From: an uncultured Ruminococcus sp.
GTDB lineage: Bacteria > Bacillota > Clostridia > Oscillospirales > Ruminococcaceae
Direction of reading: 5' to 3'
Assembly: GCA_902776945.1 (NCBI GenBank)
Contig: CACYSH010000036.1
Span: 1-35,256, forward strand
DNA length: 35,256 nucleotides
Part shown: positions 10,201-16,473 of the stretch, piece by piece
Numbering within the stretch: the first letter of the stretch is position 1
Layout: each line of letters starts with the position of its first letter
The notes under the pieces: generated by a model
The model's input: only the letters and a program-made list of their open reading frames with translations
The model's database searches: none
Told to the model about the DNA's origin: nothing
Translations under genes and position numbers: made by a program

Positions 10201-10388
10201 AATATAGCCCGGCAGTCGAAATAGATATTTCTTTCGCCGGTACACTTTTTTGCAAGTCCGTAATTGATGCCGTCGATAAGCTGCCTTACCGTAAGATCGC
10301 GCAGCACAATAAGCTCGATCACGTAGCTCTTTCCGTTATTTCTCGGATCAATAAACTGTACTCCTATTAATAGCTTGTTACTCTCCAT
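7251..10388 (-). CDS. essC: EssC/EccCa-like FtsK-type secretion ATPase, membrane half
   Basis: 1045 aa. Residues 1-125 start with a beta-rich segment (LLIGVQFIDP...LRDLTVRQLIDGI) that resembles a YukD/EsaB-type ubiquitin-like fold rather than the usual FHA domains. A Pro-rich linker (IPAPAPPSKP, 175-184) precedes two membrane helices (about 187-209 and 216-238), typical of EssC. Then come the DUF-like stretch and ATPase D1 with Walker A GTTGSGKS (about 683-690) and Walker B LILVVDEF (about 820). D1 has all catalytic elements. The protein ends after D1; D2 and D3 are in the next gene through a 4-base ATGA overlap. RBS AAAGGG lies seven bases before the ATG. This is the membrane-bound motor of a T7SSb-like system. 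Confidence 0.92.
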   Translation of the reverse strand: MESNKLLIGVQFIDPRNNGKSYVIELIVLRDLTVRQLIDGINYGLAKKCTGERNIYFDCRAIFNECVSVCDNQGFFRRVTLTSHSSFAFNRNSPGDRALLNMSDLGKTLTDVGFISSTRIVFDPSESYRSYEINTTSINPAFNPKNSNRDAVKFPDYNISSRQLYKFDDTPVEIIPAPAPPSKPDQNLFFMLLPTILMISVMVLVRGFLSSSTGMSSASMILFSVSMSCVTLITSILNWTRQKKKYRESLERWRREYEDYISTTISEITERQGKDTAKLDELYPDINDLISGKEPGRGIYSVSGEIFSRCSEDEDFLSVRLGISDMIKNKFEIKGNKNDVIFSSTGFKIKFDKVKVYISEDEEYDDQDNKTYYLSNLPNYISEKYKYMKRAPFLLSLKDCGVLGMVSQNTVFAERMIQRMILDLCFYHSPDDLQFVYLFEPCHDLEKIDNSIGSYKFLPHFRNLFDDRAQFVFDEDNANMVFSAMLSIIAERMEAKGQGVHFPHIVFIVEYEYDLKEHAFAQYLPKMPPEGQEYKNDLGITFIFSKTYPEYLPSYCNQIITFTDDHKASLVPHEDSNQKTEFSFNMLSDWKIQLYNTSKILSSLCYSKISENGKVPSAVSIFELYGFTKNNIDIAALWEDNKKNPRINVIETLSVPIGKTESGMTYLDLHEDFDGPHMLVAGTTGSGKSETIITYLLGLCLQFRPDEVNLMLVDMKGGGFIKRIGTLPHVVGSVTDVDGDENGTGAEYMLKRFLNALRSEIKRRKILFNSMHVDSINQYIDACKNIEAHIKKINNRLRGEDKETLTEEETEQLRRQAAENSLAHLILVVDEFTELKRFSTESNDVDFIGEITTIARVGRSLGFHIILISQNIEGAITDDIRVNSKSRLCLKVATRQASKEMIGNELAASPTMPGHGRAYLLVGTGSKFEYFQSGFTGSVAEENIEIPTEIIEASKNGTYSTFYRSEKDNTDVIRKKKELTEQGKLETQLNVIVGSIKTYFNKNRNRYSQPHIIFQKPLPNDIVFEDGRIYEEKDGRYELVREITQ

Positions 10389-10430
10389 ATTAACACCCTT
10401 TGCATAAAGCCCAATACAATAAATAATTGC

Positions 10431-10456
10431 AGCGGCAAAATATCAATTCTGCCGCT
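10431..10456 (-). promoter_or_regulatory. Intra-operon hairpin before essC-like gene
   Basis: Perfect 7-bp arms AGCGGCA and TGCCGCT with a 12-base loop lie in the 78-base gap between the repeat-protein gene and the EssC-like gene. On the minus strand the hairpin is followed by an AT-rich stretch (GCAATTATTTATTG), not a clean T-run. It could be a leaky terminator or an RNA-stability element that keeps ATPase expression below that of the small WXG proteins. This role is inference. Confidence 0.4.
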
Positions 10457-10466
10457 ACAAACAAAA

Positions 10467-11648
10467 TTATAACCCTTTTCTGACAGAATCAAGTATATCC
10501 TCAAACGACCGGGAAAGATCGGGTACTCTCGGGTTTTCCGGGATCACGATATCCGATACCTTGACTTCCTTAAGATCAACTGCTTTGAAATTCATATCCA
10601 ATACCGGCGCGGTAATACCAAGCTCACTTGCGGATACCGCATATTGCGGAATGCTTTCAAATAAACAGCCGGTATCGACCGAGCGTACAGTTCCGACCTC
10701 GCCGAACGCGCTGCCGTTGACGCTTATACCGCTCACCGCTTCATATGTAACGCTTACCTCGCCAGTATTTACCACCACGCCTTCAAACGCCTGGCGGTCA
10801 ACTGTAATGTCAGCAGCGTTTGTCTCCGTGAACCTGAACGGCTTGCCGGCAGCCGGAACGTATATCTCCGCAAACGCGGCGCTGTCAACGGCAAACGTCC
10901 TTTCCGCGCCCGTCGGGAATTTGCCGGGCGCTTCCCCGGGAACATATATTTCCTCAAACGCGGCGCTGTTCACTGCAAACGCTTCCCTGCTGTCCGCGCC
11001 CAGAACAGGCTTGTTTTCGAACGCCCGGGAAGGCATATCGATATCCATATCAACAGATATCGGCGCTCCCCTGTCCGGAATGACTTTGCCGCCGAAGCTC
11101 TTAGGCGCCGCAGCCGTCTCCGCGAAGGCTTCGCGGCTGACGCTTTCAGCCTTTATCCCTGCGAAACGCTCCGACAGACCCTTCGGTATCCCCGCAGCGT
11201 ATATGGTTTCGTTAAGGAAAGCGCTTTCTCCATGCGAAACGGCTTCACGCCCCTTGCCGAAGTCAAAGGATAACGAGGGAGTTTCAGCCGCTGCCTGTCC
11301 AAAAAGCTCTTTGTCTACGCCTGTTACGGAAACGGAAGGGGCGAAGCTCATCTTTGAGATAACGGCAGGGATCGCTATTTCGACCTCCGGGATATCCGTT
11401 TTCAGTTCCGGCATTTCAAGGGAAAACTCCCTGACGGCTATCGGCTCGGCGGATATGCCGAACGCTGTTTCGGGCGATCGATAATCAAATGACGCCGCAG
11501 GAATATCCGTGTTCGCGTAATCATTCTCAAAGCCCTTCAGCAGCGCTTCTGCCTCTCTGCGGAATCTGCGCAGCACCTCTGTCATCTCATACTCGAACAG
11601 TTCTTTTGTCTTTTCGACAGACGTTGTAGTATCATTTATATTATCCAT
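10467..11648 (-). CDS. Repeat-built protein of unknown function in T7SS operon
   Basis: 393 aa, not recognised. A charged N-terminal helix (residues 1-45, with VEKTKELFEYEMTEVLRRF) leads into a region of about 300 aa rich in Ala, Val, Phe and Pro. That region repeats a loose unit of the form VxSxAFxEIYVP: AVNSAAFEEIYVP, AVDSAAFAEIYVP, TVDRQAFEGVVV, SVNGSAFGEV, SVSREAFAET. No membrane helix or signal peptide is seen. It ends with a short helical segment (DLSRSFEDILDSVRKGL). RBS GGGTGA precedes the ATG. Its place between the last WXG100 gene and the EssC-like gene, 22 bases after the former, suggests a structural or substrate-handling role. A secreted fibre-like substrate is also possible. Confidence 0.8.
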   Translation of the reverse strand: MDNINDTTTSVEKTKELFEYEMTEVLRRFRREAEALLKGFENDYANTDIPAASFDYRSPETAFGISAEPIAVREFSLEMPELKTDIPEVEIAIPAVISKMSFAPSVSVTGVDKELFGQAAAETPSLSFDFGKGREAVSHGESAFLNETIYAAGIPKGLSERFAGIKAESVSREAFAETAAAPKSFGGKVIPDRGAPISVDMDIDMPSRAFENKPVLGADSREAFAVNSAAFEEIYVPGEAPGKFPTGAERTFAVDSAAFAEIYVPAAGKPFRFTETNAADITVDRQAFEGVVVNTGEVSVTYEAVSGISVNGSAFGEVGTVRSVDTGCLFESIPQYAVSASELGITAPVLDMNFKAVDLKEVKVSDIVIPENPRVPDLSRSFEDILDSVRKGL

Positions 11649-11670
11649 TATATCTCACCCGTAGATAGCT

Positions 11671-11988
11671 TTATTGAGTCAGACCGATGCCTGCGGGGAT
11701 TCCTTCTGCCACCTGAGCGTCGGCTTTCTCCATCTGCTGTGCGTCGGCACGGAGCAGCTTTGCCAAACCATTCAGCATAGCAGGCACTTCTTTAACAAGG
11801 TACTGATTTACCTCGCCGTTTACCAAAGCGCTGAACTTGGTTTTGGAATCGCCTTCCCATCCGCCGGTCTCAGTATTGACCTTATCGATGAACTGTTGTC
11901 CGAGATTTCTGTAACTCTCTGCGAGTTCGTCTATCTTGCCTGCTGCGTCTGTCATTTTGTCAAATCTGTAAATTATCTCACTTGCCAT
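11671..11988 (-). CDS. WXG100-family protein (WEG motif)
   Basis: 105 aa, the typical size of an EsxA-like protein. Two helical halves flank the turn GGWEGDSK near residue 43, a true WXG motif. The C-terminal half is helical and rich in Ala, Lys and Gln. RBS AAGGAG sits eight bases before the ATG. It is the last of four small helical proteins in a row and has the clearest WXG motif together with the one at 12461. Role inferred: secreted hairpin protein that dimerises and is exported with or drives the EssC motor. Which of the four pair together cannot be told from sequence alone. Confidence 0.9.
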   Translation of the reverse strand: MASEIIYRFDKMTDAAGKIDELAESYRNLGQQFIDKVNTETGGWEGDSKTKFSALVNGEVNQYLVKEVPAMLNGLAKLLRADAQQMEKADAQVAEGIPAGIGLTQ

Positions 11989-12054
11989 GATAATTTCTCC
12001 TTTTCAATAAAATCTTTATCCGATAACGCTATCTTTAATATCGGCAGCCGTTCA

Positions 12055-12384
12055 TCATTCCTTAGCCGAAGCGGGATTCTGGTTATATTCTCCGATCTGC
12101 GGGTCAGTGGTTCCGATAAGCTGATTACCTATATCATCGAGAAGTCTCGCAAGACCTGCCATAAGCGAATCGGCACCGGTCAGATTATCGGTCAGCATAG
12201 GCTTGATATAGGTCGTAAAATAAGCATTGTAGCCGGTCGAGCCTTCTCCCATAAAGTCGCTGCCCGTAAGATTGCCGATAATAGATGTCAGAGTCTCATA
12301 CAGACCGTTCGCCTGATCGGTGTAACTTGTGATCGCGCCCTTAGTGTTCTGGATTATAGCGGTTGAGAGTATCGTTGATGCCAT
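12055..12384 (-). CDS. WXG100-like protein with altered motif (FMG)
   Basis: 109 aa from the ATG at 12384 (MASTILSTAI). A longer frame starts 18 bases upstream, but AAAGGAG (about 12393-12399) lies inside that extension, nine bases before the chosen ATG, which decides the start. The fold looks like a WXG100 helical hairpin, but the turn reads SDFMGEGS: Phe replaces Trp and the Gly is kept. It is rich in Thr, Ser and Asn and ends in a flexible tail (QIGEYNQNPASAKE). It lies between two other WXG100 genes, 66 bases from the next. Probably a structural or partner WXG-like protein. Confidence 0.85.
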   Translation of the reverse strand: MASTILSTAIIQNTKGAITSYTDQANGLYETLTSIIGNLTGSDFMGEGSTGYNAYFTTYIKPMLTDNLTGADSLMAGLARLLDDIGNQLIGTTDPQIGEYNQNPASAKE

Positions 12385-12460
12385 ATTAATGACTCCTTTC
12401 AAAATTAACAGTATTATTATTTATGCCCGTAAAGGCTTGTTATCCGGTCGTGACTGCCCG

Positions 12461-12781
12461 TCACTTAAATGTCGCCTTGTTTCCCTGATTCATTTCGCCG
12501 ACGGCATGATCCATTCTTGTAAACACTTCATAGCAATCTCTCAGGGTATCGCACATCATTGCCAGTATCTCTTCCACTCCGGTGAGATCGCCTGACAGAT
12601 TATCTGAATAATCCTTGAAAGCGTCCGCGCCTTCGCCCTTCCATTCCGAGAAAAGACTGCTCGATATGTTTTGCAGAGTGGTTGTTATATTCTGACTTCT
12701 TTGCCTGAATGATTCGCTTTGATTCAGAAAATTCTCCATCTTGGCAAGTTCAAGAACTGCACAGCCTGTTGCGTCAGCCAT
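12461..12781 (-). CDS. WXG100-family protein (WKG motif)
   Basis: 106 aa. Helix-turn-helix hairpin with the turn SEWKGEGADAFKDY near residue 46, a standard WXG motif followed by the usual xxFxxY pattern. The start ATG has GAGGTGA seven bases upstream. The C-terminal helix (LAMMCDTLRDCYEVFTRM) contains two Cys, uncommon in this family. It is one of four consecutive small helical genes. Role inferred: EsxA/EsxB-type substrate and co-factor of the T7SS. Confidence 0.9.
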   Translation of the reverse strand: MADATGCAVLELAKMENFLNQSESFRQRSQNITTTLQNISSSLFSEWKGEGADAFKDYSDNLSGDLTGVEEILAMMCDTLRDCYEVFTRMDHAVGEMNQGNKATFK

Positions 12782-12817
12782 TTTTCATCACCTCTTTCGG
12801 CTCTGTATACCCGCGTT

Positions 12818-13144
12818 TTACTTCGTACTATATGAACTTAAAGTTTTATTCAACTCGTTATAATCTGAAAAAACCGTTGCATACTTCTGCCTTGCGGCAC
12901 TTAGCTTTGACGAATAATTACTCACCGCAGTTTCCTGCTTCTTTAACTGTTCGAGAAGCCCGTTCTTGCTCGATTCTATGAACTTCCGTCCGGCAGGCGT
13001 GTCAAAACCCGTCTGTAATTCGCCGAGAGCCTTTAAAATATCGTCGTGCAGACTTCTTACCTCTCGTGCAAGCTCATCCAGGTTCTGCGACGCTTTTTCA
13101 AACGCCTCCTCCACAAGAACTATATCCTTAGTTTCCGAAGACAT
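12818..13144 (-). CDS. WXG100-like protein lacking the Trp
   Basis: 108 aa from the ATG at 13144 (MSSETKDIVL). A GTG three codons earlier (13153) is possible, but the strong GGAGG lies only three bases from it and 12 from the ATG, so the choice is not certain. Length and pattern (two amphipathic helices around GFDTPAGRKF near residue 49) fit the ESAT-6/WXG100 superfamily. The WXG turn is replaced by FDT-PAG, and the following GRKF keeps the aromatic position. It begins 26 bases after the TPR gene. Probably a WXG-like partner protein. Confidence 0.83.
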   Translation of the reverse strand: MSSETKDIVLVEEAFEKASQNLDELAREVRSLHDDILKALGELQTGFDTPAGRKFIESSKNGLLEQLKKQETAVSNYSSKLSAARQKYATVFSDYNELNKTLSSYSTK

Positions 13145-13170
13145 AACAGCCACTCACCTCCCCGAAGTCA

Positions 13171-14766
13171 TCATATCGTTCCGGCTTTGCACTTGCCGAT
13201 ATACTCCATAAGCCCCGCCTTTTCCTTCGGCAGAAGGTTTGCCAGCTGCTCCGCCTTGACGTATTTGCCGCGCTCTGCGTACATCCTCGCCCGATATATA
13301 ACGGGATAACTGCTTTTGCCGCCGTTCATCATTTGGAACCTGTAATAGGAGATGGTATCGTCGTAAGCCTCCTCAGCCGATTCTTTGGTATATTCGGGCG
13401 ATGTGCCGACAAGCTTCATTTTCGAGAAGGCTTCGATATACCGTCCGTAATTAGAATGGTGATCGTTCTCGCTGTATTTCAGGATACCGCCGTATTTTAT
13501 GGCGTTCCGGTAGTCTCCGAGCGCCGAATAGCACTTCGTCAGCACATAGTACAGCTTGTCCCGCTCTTCGCGTTTAAGCTCTGCGGCTTCGGAGGTATCG
13601 GCGGGCTTTTCCTCTGCTCCTGCGGACATCTCGTTTTTAGCCGTTCTTTCGGCAGCCTTCAGAAGCTCCTGCGGGTAAACCTTTACCGGGTTGCCGTGTT
13701 CGTCATAGTTTATCTCGGCGAAATCGTCAAACGTATCGCTTATCTCGCCGCTTGCTATCATCTGCGAGATCATCTCGGTATCCTGCATCTCGCGGTATTC
13801 CATATCTATGTCGTTCAGCACGATCCGGTCGGACGTTTCGACGGGAATATGTATCTCACGGACGTTTTCTGACGGCAGGAACACGCTTGCTATGGCTATC
13901 GCCTCCATGTATTCGCCGCGCTTCATGCATAACTCCGCAAGTTTAAGCCCAAGCTCGTTCTGCCGCGACAGGGGCGCCTTGTCAAGCAGTTCGGAAAGAT
14001 AGGTGTAAGCCTCGTTAAAAAGCTCCGCCTGCTTCACGCCGTCGGTCTTTTCGGCTTCCGCCCGTTCGGTCATAAGGTTTACGCGCTCAACAGTCAGTGT
14101 GAAGCGGTCGGAGTCGGAAAGCTCGGCATATTTTTCGGCTTCTTCCAAAATCTTCTCCGCCTTATCGAATTCCTTTCCGGACATAAGCAGAGTATAGTAA
14201 GTCATATAAGCCCCGAACCTTGCGGGCGAAAGCGAGATAAGTCTAACCGCGCATTTCTTGGCGTTCTCGCGGTCGCCGTCAAGCACATACATTTTAAGCT
14301 TTTCGCAGATCACTTCGGGCGACATACGGGATTCGCCTGTGGTATCGTATTCCTCGTATTTTCTGAAATTAACGAGCGCCGAGCGGTGATCCCCGCGTGA
14401 GCTGCAAATCATTGCAAGCTGATAATACAGCTGAGGTCTCACGCTGTCACTAACGCCCTTCATTTCCGCTTCGGCGAAAAGCTCGAAAGCCCTCCCGGTA
14501 TCGCCCTCCAGGAGATAGACGTTTCCGAGAAGGAAATGCCTTTCTCCGCTGTCGGGGTCAAGCTCGCAGGCACGCCGGAAGCAGTTCTTTGCCATGTCGT
14601 ATTTTTTGAGTTCTACCCAAAGATTTCCCGAAAGCAGGATAGCCTCCGTGTTGTCGGGACGGATTTTGAGTTCCTCGCCGAGCCATTTGAGCGCTTCTTC
14701 GCGGTTATTGTTTTTCAAAGCAGTCCGGGCGTATGTCATATATTCCCGATCGGTCTCGTGAAGCAT
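13171..14766 (-). CDS. TPR-repeat scaffold protein
   Basis: 531 aa. The first 120 residues hold clear tetratricopeptide repeats (for example AILLSGNLWVELKKYDMAKNCFRRACELDP, abbreviated here to its A-x-G-N-x-x-x-x-x-x-Y and A-x-x-x-P positions). More degenerate helical repeats run to the end, including ALGDYRNAIKYGGIL near 420. An acidic linker lies at about 310-375. No signal peptide or membrane helix. RBS GAGGTGA is eight bases before the ATG. The start follows the second effector gene by 16 bases. TPR proteins act as scaffolds; here it may be a chaperone or docking factor for the effectors encoded just upstream or for WXG proteins downstream. This role is inferred from position only. Confidence 0.87.
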   Translation of the reverse strand: MLHETDREYMTYARTALKNNNREEALKWLGEELKIRPDNTEAILLSGNLWVELKKYDMAKNCFRRACELDPDSGERHFLLGNVYLLEGDTGRAFELFAEAEMKGVSDSVRPQLYYQLAMICSSRGDHRSALVNFRKYEEYDTTGESRMSPEVICEKLKMYVLDGDRENAKKCAVRLISLSPARFGAYMTYYTLLMSGKEFDKAEKILEEAEKYAELSDSDRFTLTVERVNLMTERAEAEKTDGVKQAELFNEAYTYLSELLDKAPLSRQNELGLKLAELCMKRGEYMEAIAIASVFLPSENVREIHIPVETSDRIVLNDIDMEYREMQDTEMISQMIASGEISDTFDDFAEINYDEHGNPVKVYPQELLKAAERTAKNEMSAGAEEKPADTSEAAELKREERDKLYYVLTKCYSALGDYRNAIKYGGILKYSENDHHSNYGRYIEAFSKMKLVGTSPEYTKESAEEAYDDTISYYRFQMMNGGKSSYPVIYRARMYAERGKYVKAEQLANLLPKEKAGLMEYIGKCKAGTI

Positions 14767-14782
14767 TTTTTATCACCTCTGA

Positions 14783-16408
14783 TTATTTACTTATAAGATC
14801 AGCCAGATCAGCCAAAGCCGTCAGATCGCCGTTGCCAACCCTTGTTGCCGCCTCGCCGATAGCTGTAAAGCTGGGCGCATTATATATCTTATCCGATACT
14901 TTGTCCAGTGCTTGGGCGATCTTACTGCAAGTCTCCATATCCGAATTATTGATAATGGAATTGATATTGCTTACCCAGTCGGAACCGTAATCCACTACGT
15001 CATGCTCCCAAAACCACCAGCCCTCTTTGTGACTGCCCCATATCTTGTCAGACAAACCCATGTCATTAAGATCGTCCGAGAGCATTGAGCTTAAATAATT
15101 GTAGGCATTTCCGAACACCTCTACCCTGCCCTTGCAGGTTTGCAGCTGTTCTTTCAGACTTTCGATATTATCAACGAATGTCCTTCCGGGACTGTAATTC
15201 GGGTCGGTAGCAAGCCCCAGCATCTCATCGCCGAGCAGAGTTTCTATCTTTTCAAACATATCCTGCTTCCACTTGTCGGCACCCATAGAGGACGCCATGG
15301 AACTCAGCTTTCCGTCCCAGCCGATAAGCTCTGTAAGCATATCCTGATAAGCCTTTGCCCCGTAGGAAAGCGCCCATTTAGTAGCGTCCTGCATGGATTT
15401 TTTATACTTTTCCGGACTGAAATTGGATATCATAAGAGGGTAATCCTTGCCGTCTGATGTGATACTACCGGTACCGAGCGTTGAACCGTAGGTGTTCGTC
15501 ATATCGACCTTAAGGTGATATTTTTTGCCGTTTACCCAAAAATCCTCCTCAATAGTAGCCATATCAAGGTTATCGGTAAACTGTTTGATAAAGCTCCTGG
15601 CGTTGTCGGCGCTGAAAGCCCAGCTCCCCGCGTCCTTGACGTACTTTTCATAGATTATCCTGTTCGCCTCCGCAAGAACGGCATAATCATTCATTGTGGT
15701 AAGATTATATCCCGAATCGAATTTCAGGAACGAACTCTTATTGTATTCCTCGACCTTATCCTTGATCGCTTTTTTCTGATTGCGGGCATTGTTTTGCAGC
15801 TTTCGGATTATATCATTATACTGCTTATTGATATCCGTCTGCGCCCTGTCCATTATTTCACGCAAACGCTTAACATGATCGCGGGCTTCTCTTCTCTTCT
15901 TTGCAAGCTCCTTGCTCTCCTGATCTTCTTCGGTATTGTCACTGACAATTTTACTGCCGAGTGCCGCTTTCGGAGCCTTTGCCGCTGTGGAGCGTACCTC
16001 TTTTGCAGTCTCCTCAGCCCAGCTGTTTGCCATTTCCGACCAGTCAGCGCTTGCAACCGTGCTTTGCGAAACAGTACCTCTGCTGCCCTGCGACCGCTGC
16101 GTCTGCCCTATCATCTGAGCGACTGCCCTGTCTGCCGCACGGGTATTCCCGATAAACGTCTCCACCTGCCGGCTTGCGTCCCTGATGTTCTCGGCTCGCT
16201 TCTGTTCCTCGCGTTCGCGCTGTTCTATCAGCCCGATAGCCTCAGAAACATTCTGCGCCGTGCCGTTCGTGTACGCCGCATAAGCCTTTATACGACTGAA
16301 AGCACTGTCAAGCCGCAGGGAATCCGACAGTATCCTGTTCACATCGGCTTTCATTTCCTCTATGATGGCATTTCCCTGCAAGCCGCCGGAATTAAGCTCT
16401 ATCCTCAA
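14783..16408 (-). CDS. Putative T7SS effector, shared N-terminal module, unknown C-terminal domain
   Basis: 541 aa, starting with TTG at 16408 supported by GGAGG about nine bases upstream. Residues 1-88 are nearly the same as in the next-upstream protein (16474-17901): both have NSGGLQGNAII and YAAYTNGTAQNVSEAIGLIE. This helical module is probably the T7SS targeting domain, similar in place and style to LXG or YwqI-type N-termini. Residues 100-215 are coiled and charged. The C-terminal part (about 220-541) is not recognised; it has several Trp (GWDGKL, KIWGSHKEGWWFWEHD) and may be the functional domain. No signal peptide or membrane helix. Effector status is inferred from the shared module and operon. 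Confidence 0.82.
   Translation of the reverse strand: MRIELNSGGLQGNAIIEEMKADVNRILSDSLRLDSAFSRIKAYAAYTNGTAQNVSEAIGLIEQREREEQKRAENIRDASRQVETFIGNTRAADRAVAQMIGQTQRSQGSRGTVSQSTVASADWSEMANSWAEETAKEVRSTAAKAPKAALGSKIVSDNTEEDQESKELAKKRREARDHVKRLREIMDRAQTDINKQYNDIIRKLQNNARNQKKAIKDKVEEYNKSSFLKFDSGYNLTTMNDYAVLAEANRIIYEKYVKDAGSWAFSADNARSFIKQFTDNLDMATIEEDFWVNGKKYHLKVDMTNTYGSTLGTGSITSDGKDYPLMISNFSPEKYKKSMQDATKWALSYGAKAYQDMLTELIGWDGKLSSMASSMGADKWKQDMFEKIETLLGDEMLGLATDPNYSPGRTFVDNIESLKEQLQTCKGRVEVFGNAYNYLSSMLSDDLNDMGLSDKIWGSHKEGWWFWEHDVVDYGSDWVSNINSIINNSDMETCSKIAQALDKVSDKIYNAPSFTAIGEAATRVGNGDLTALADLADLISK
16141..16408. repeat. Duplicated effector N-terminal module, copy 1
   Basis: This 268-base segment encodes the first 89 codons of the effector at 14783-16408. 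It aligns without gaps to 17634-17901. Bases 16209-16291 (83 bases) are identical to 17702-17784. The identity in third codon positions shows recent duplication or gene conversion. Confidence 0.9.
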
Positions 16409-16473
16409 ATGCCCTCACCTCCACGGGGGTTGTTTAACGCACAAGTATCCTGTCGAAGCTTTCGGGGTTTTTG

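Noticed and set aside
10561-11484. 307-codon plus-strand frame opposite the repeat protein
   Set aside because: It mirrors the repeats of the minus-strand gene, has no RBS and would run against the operon.
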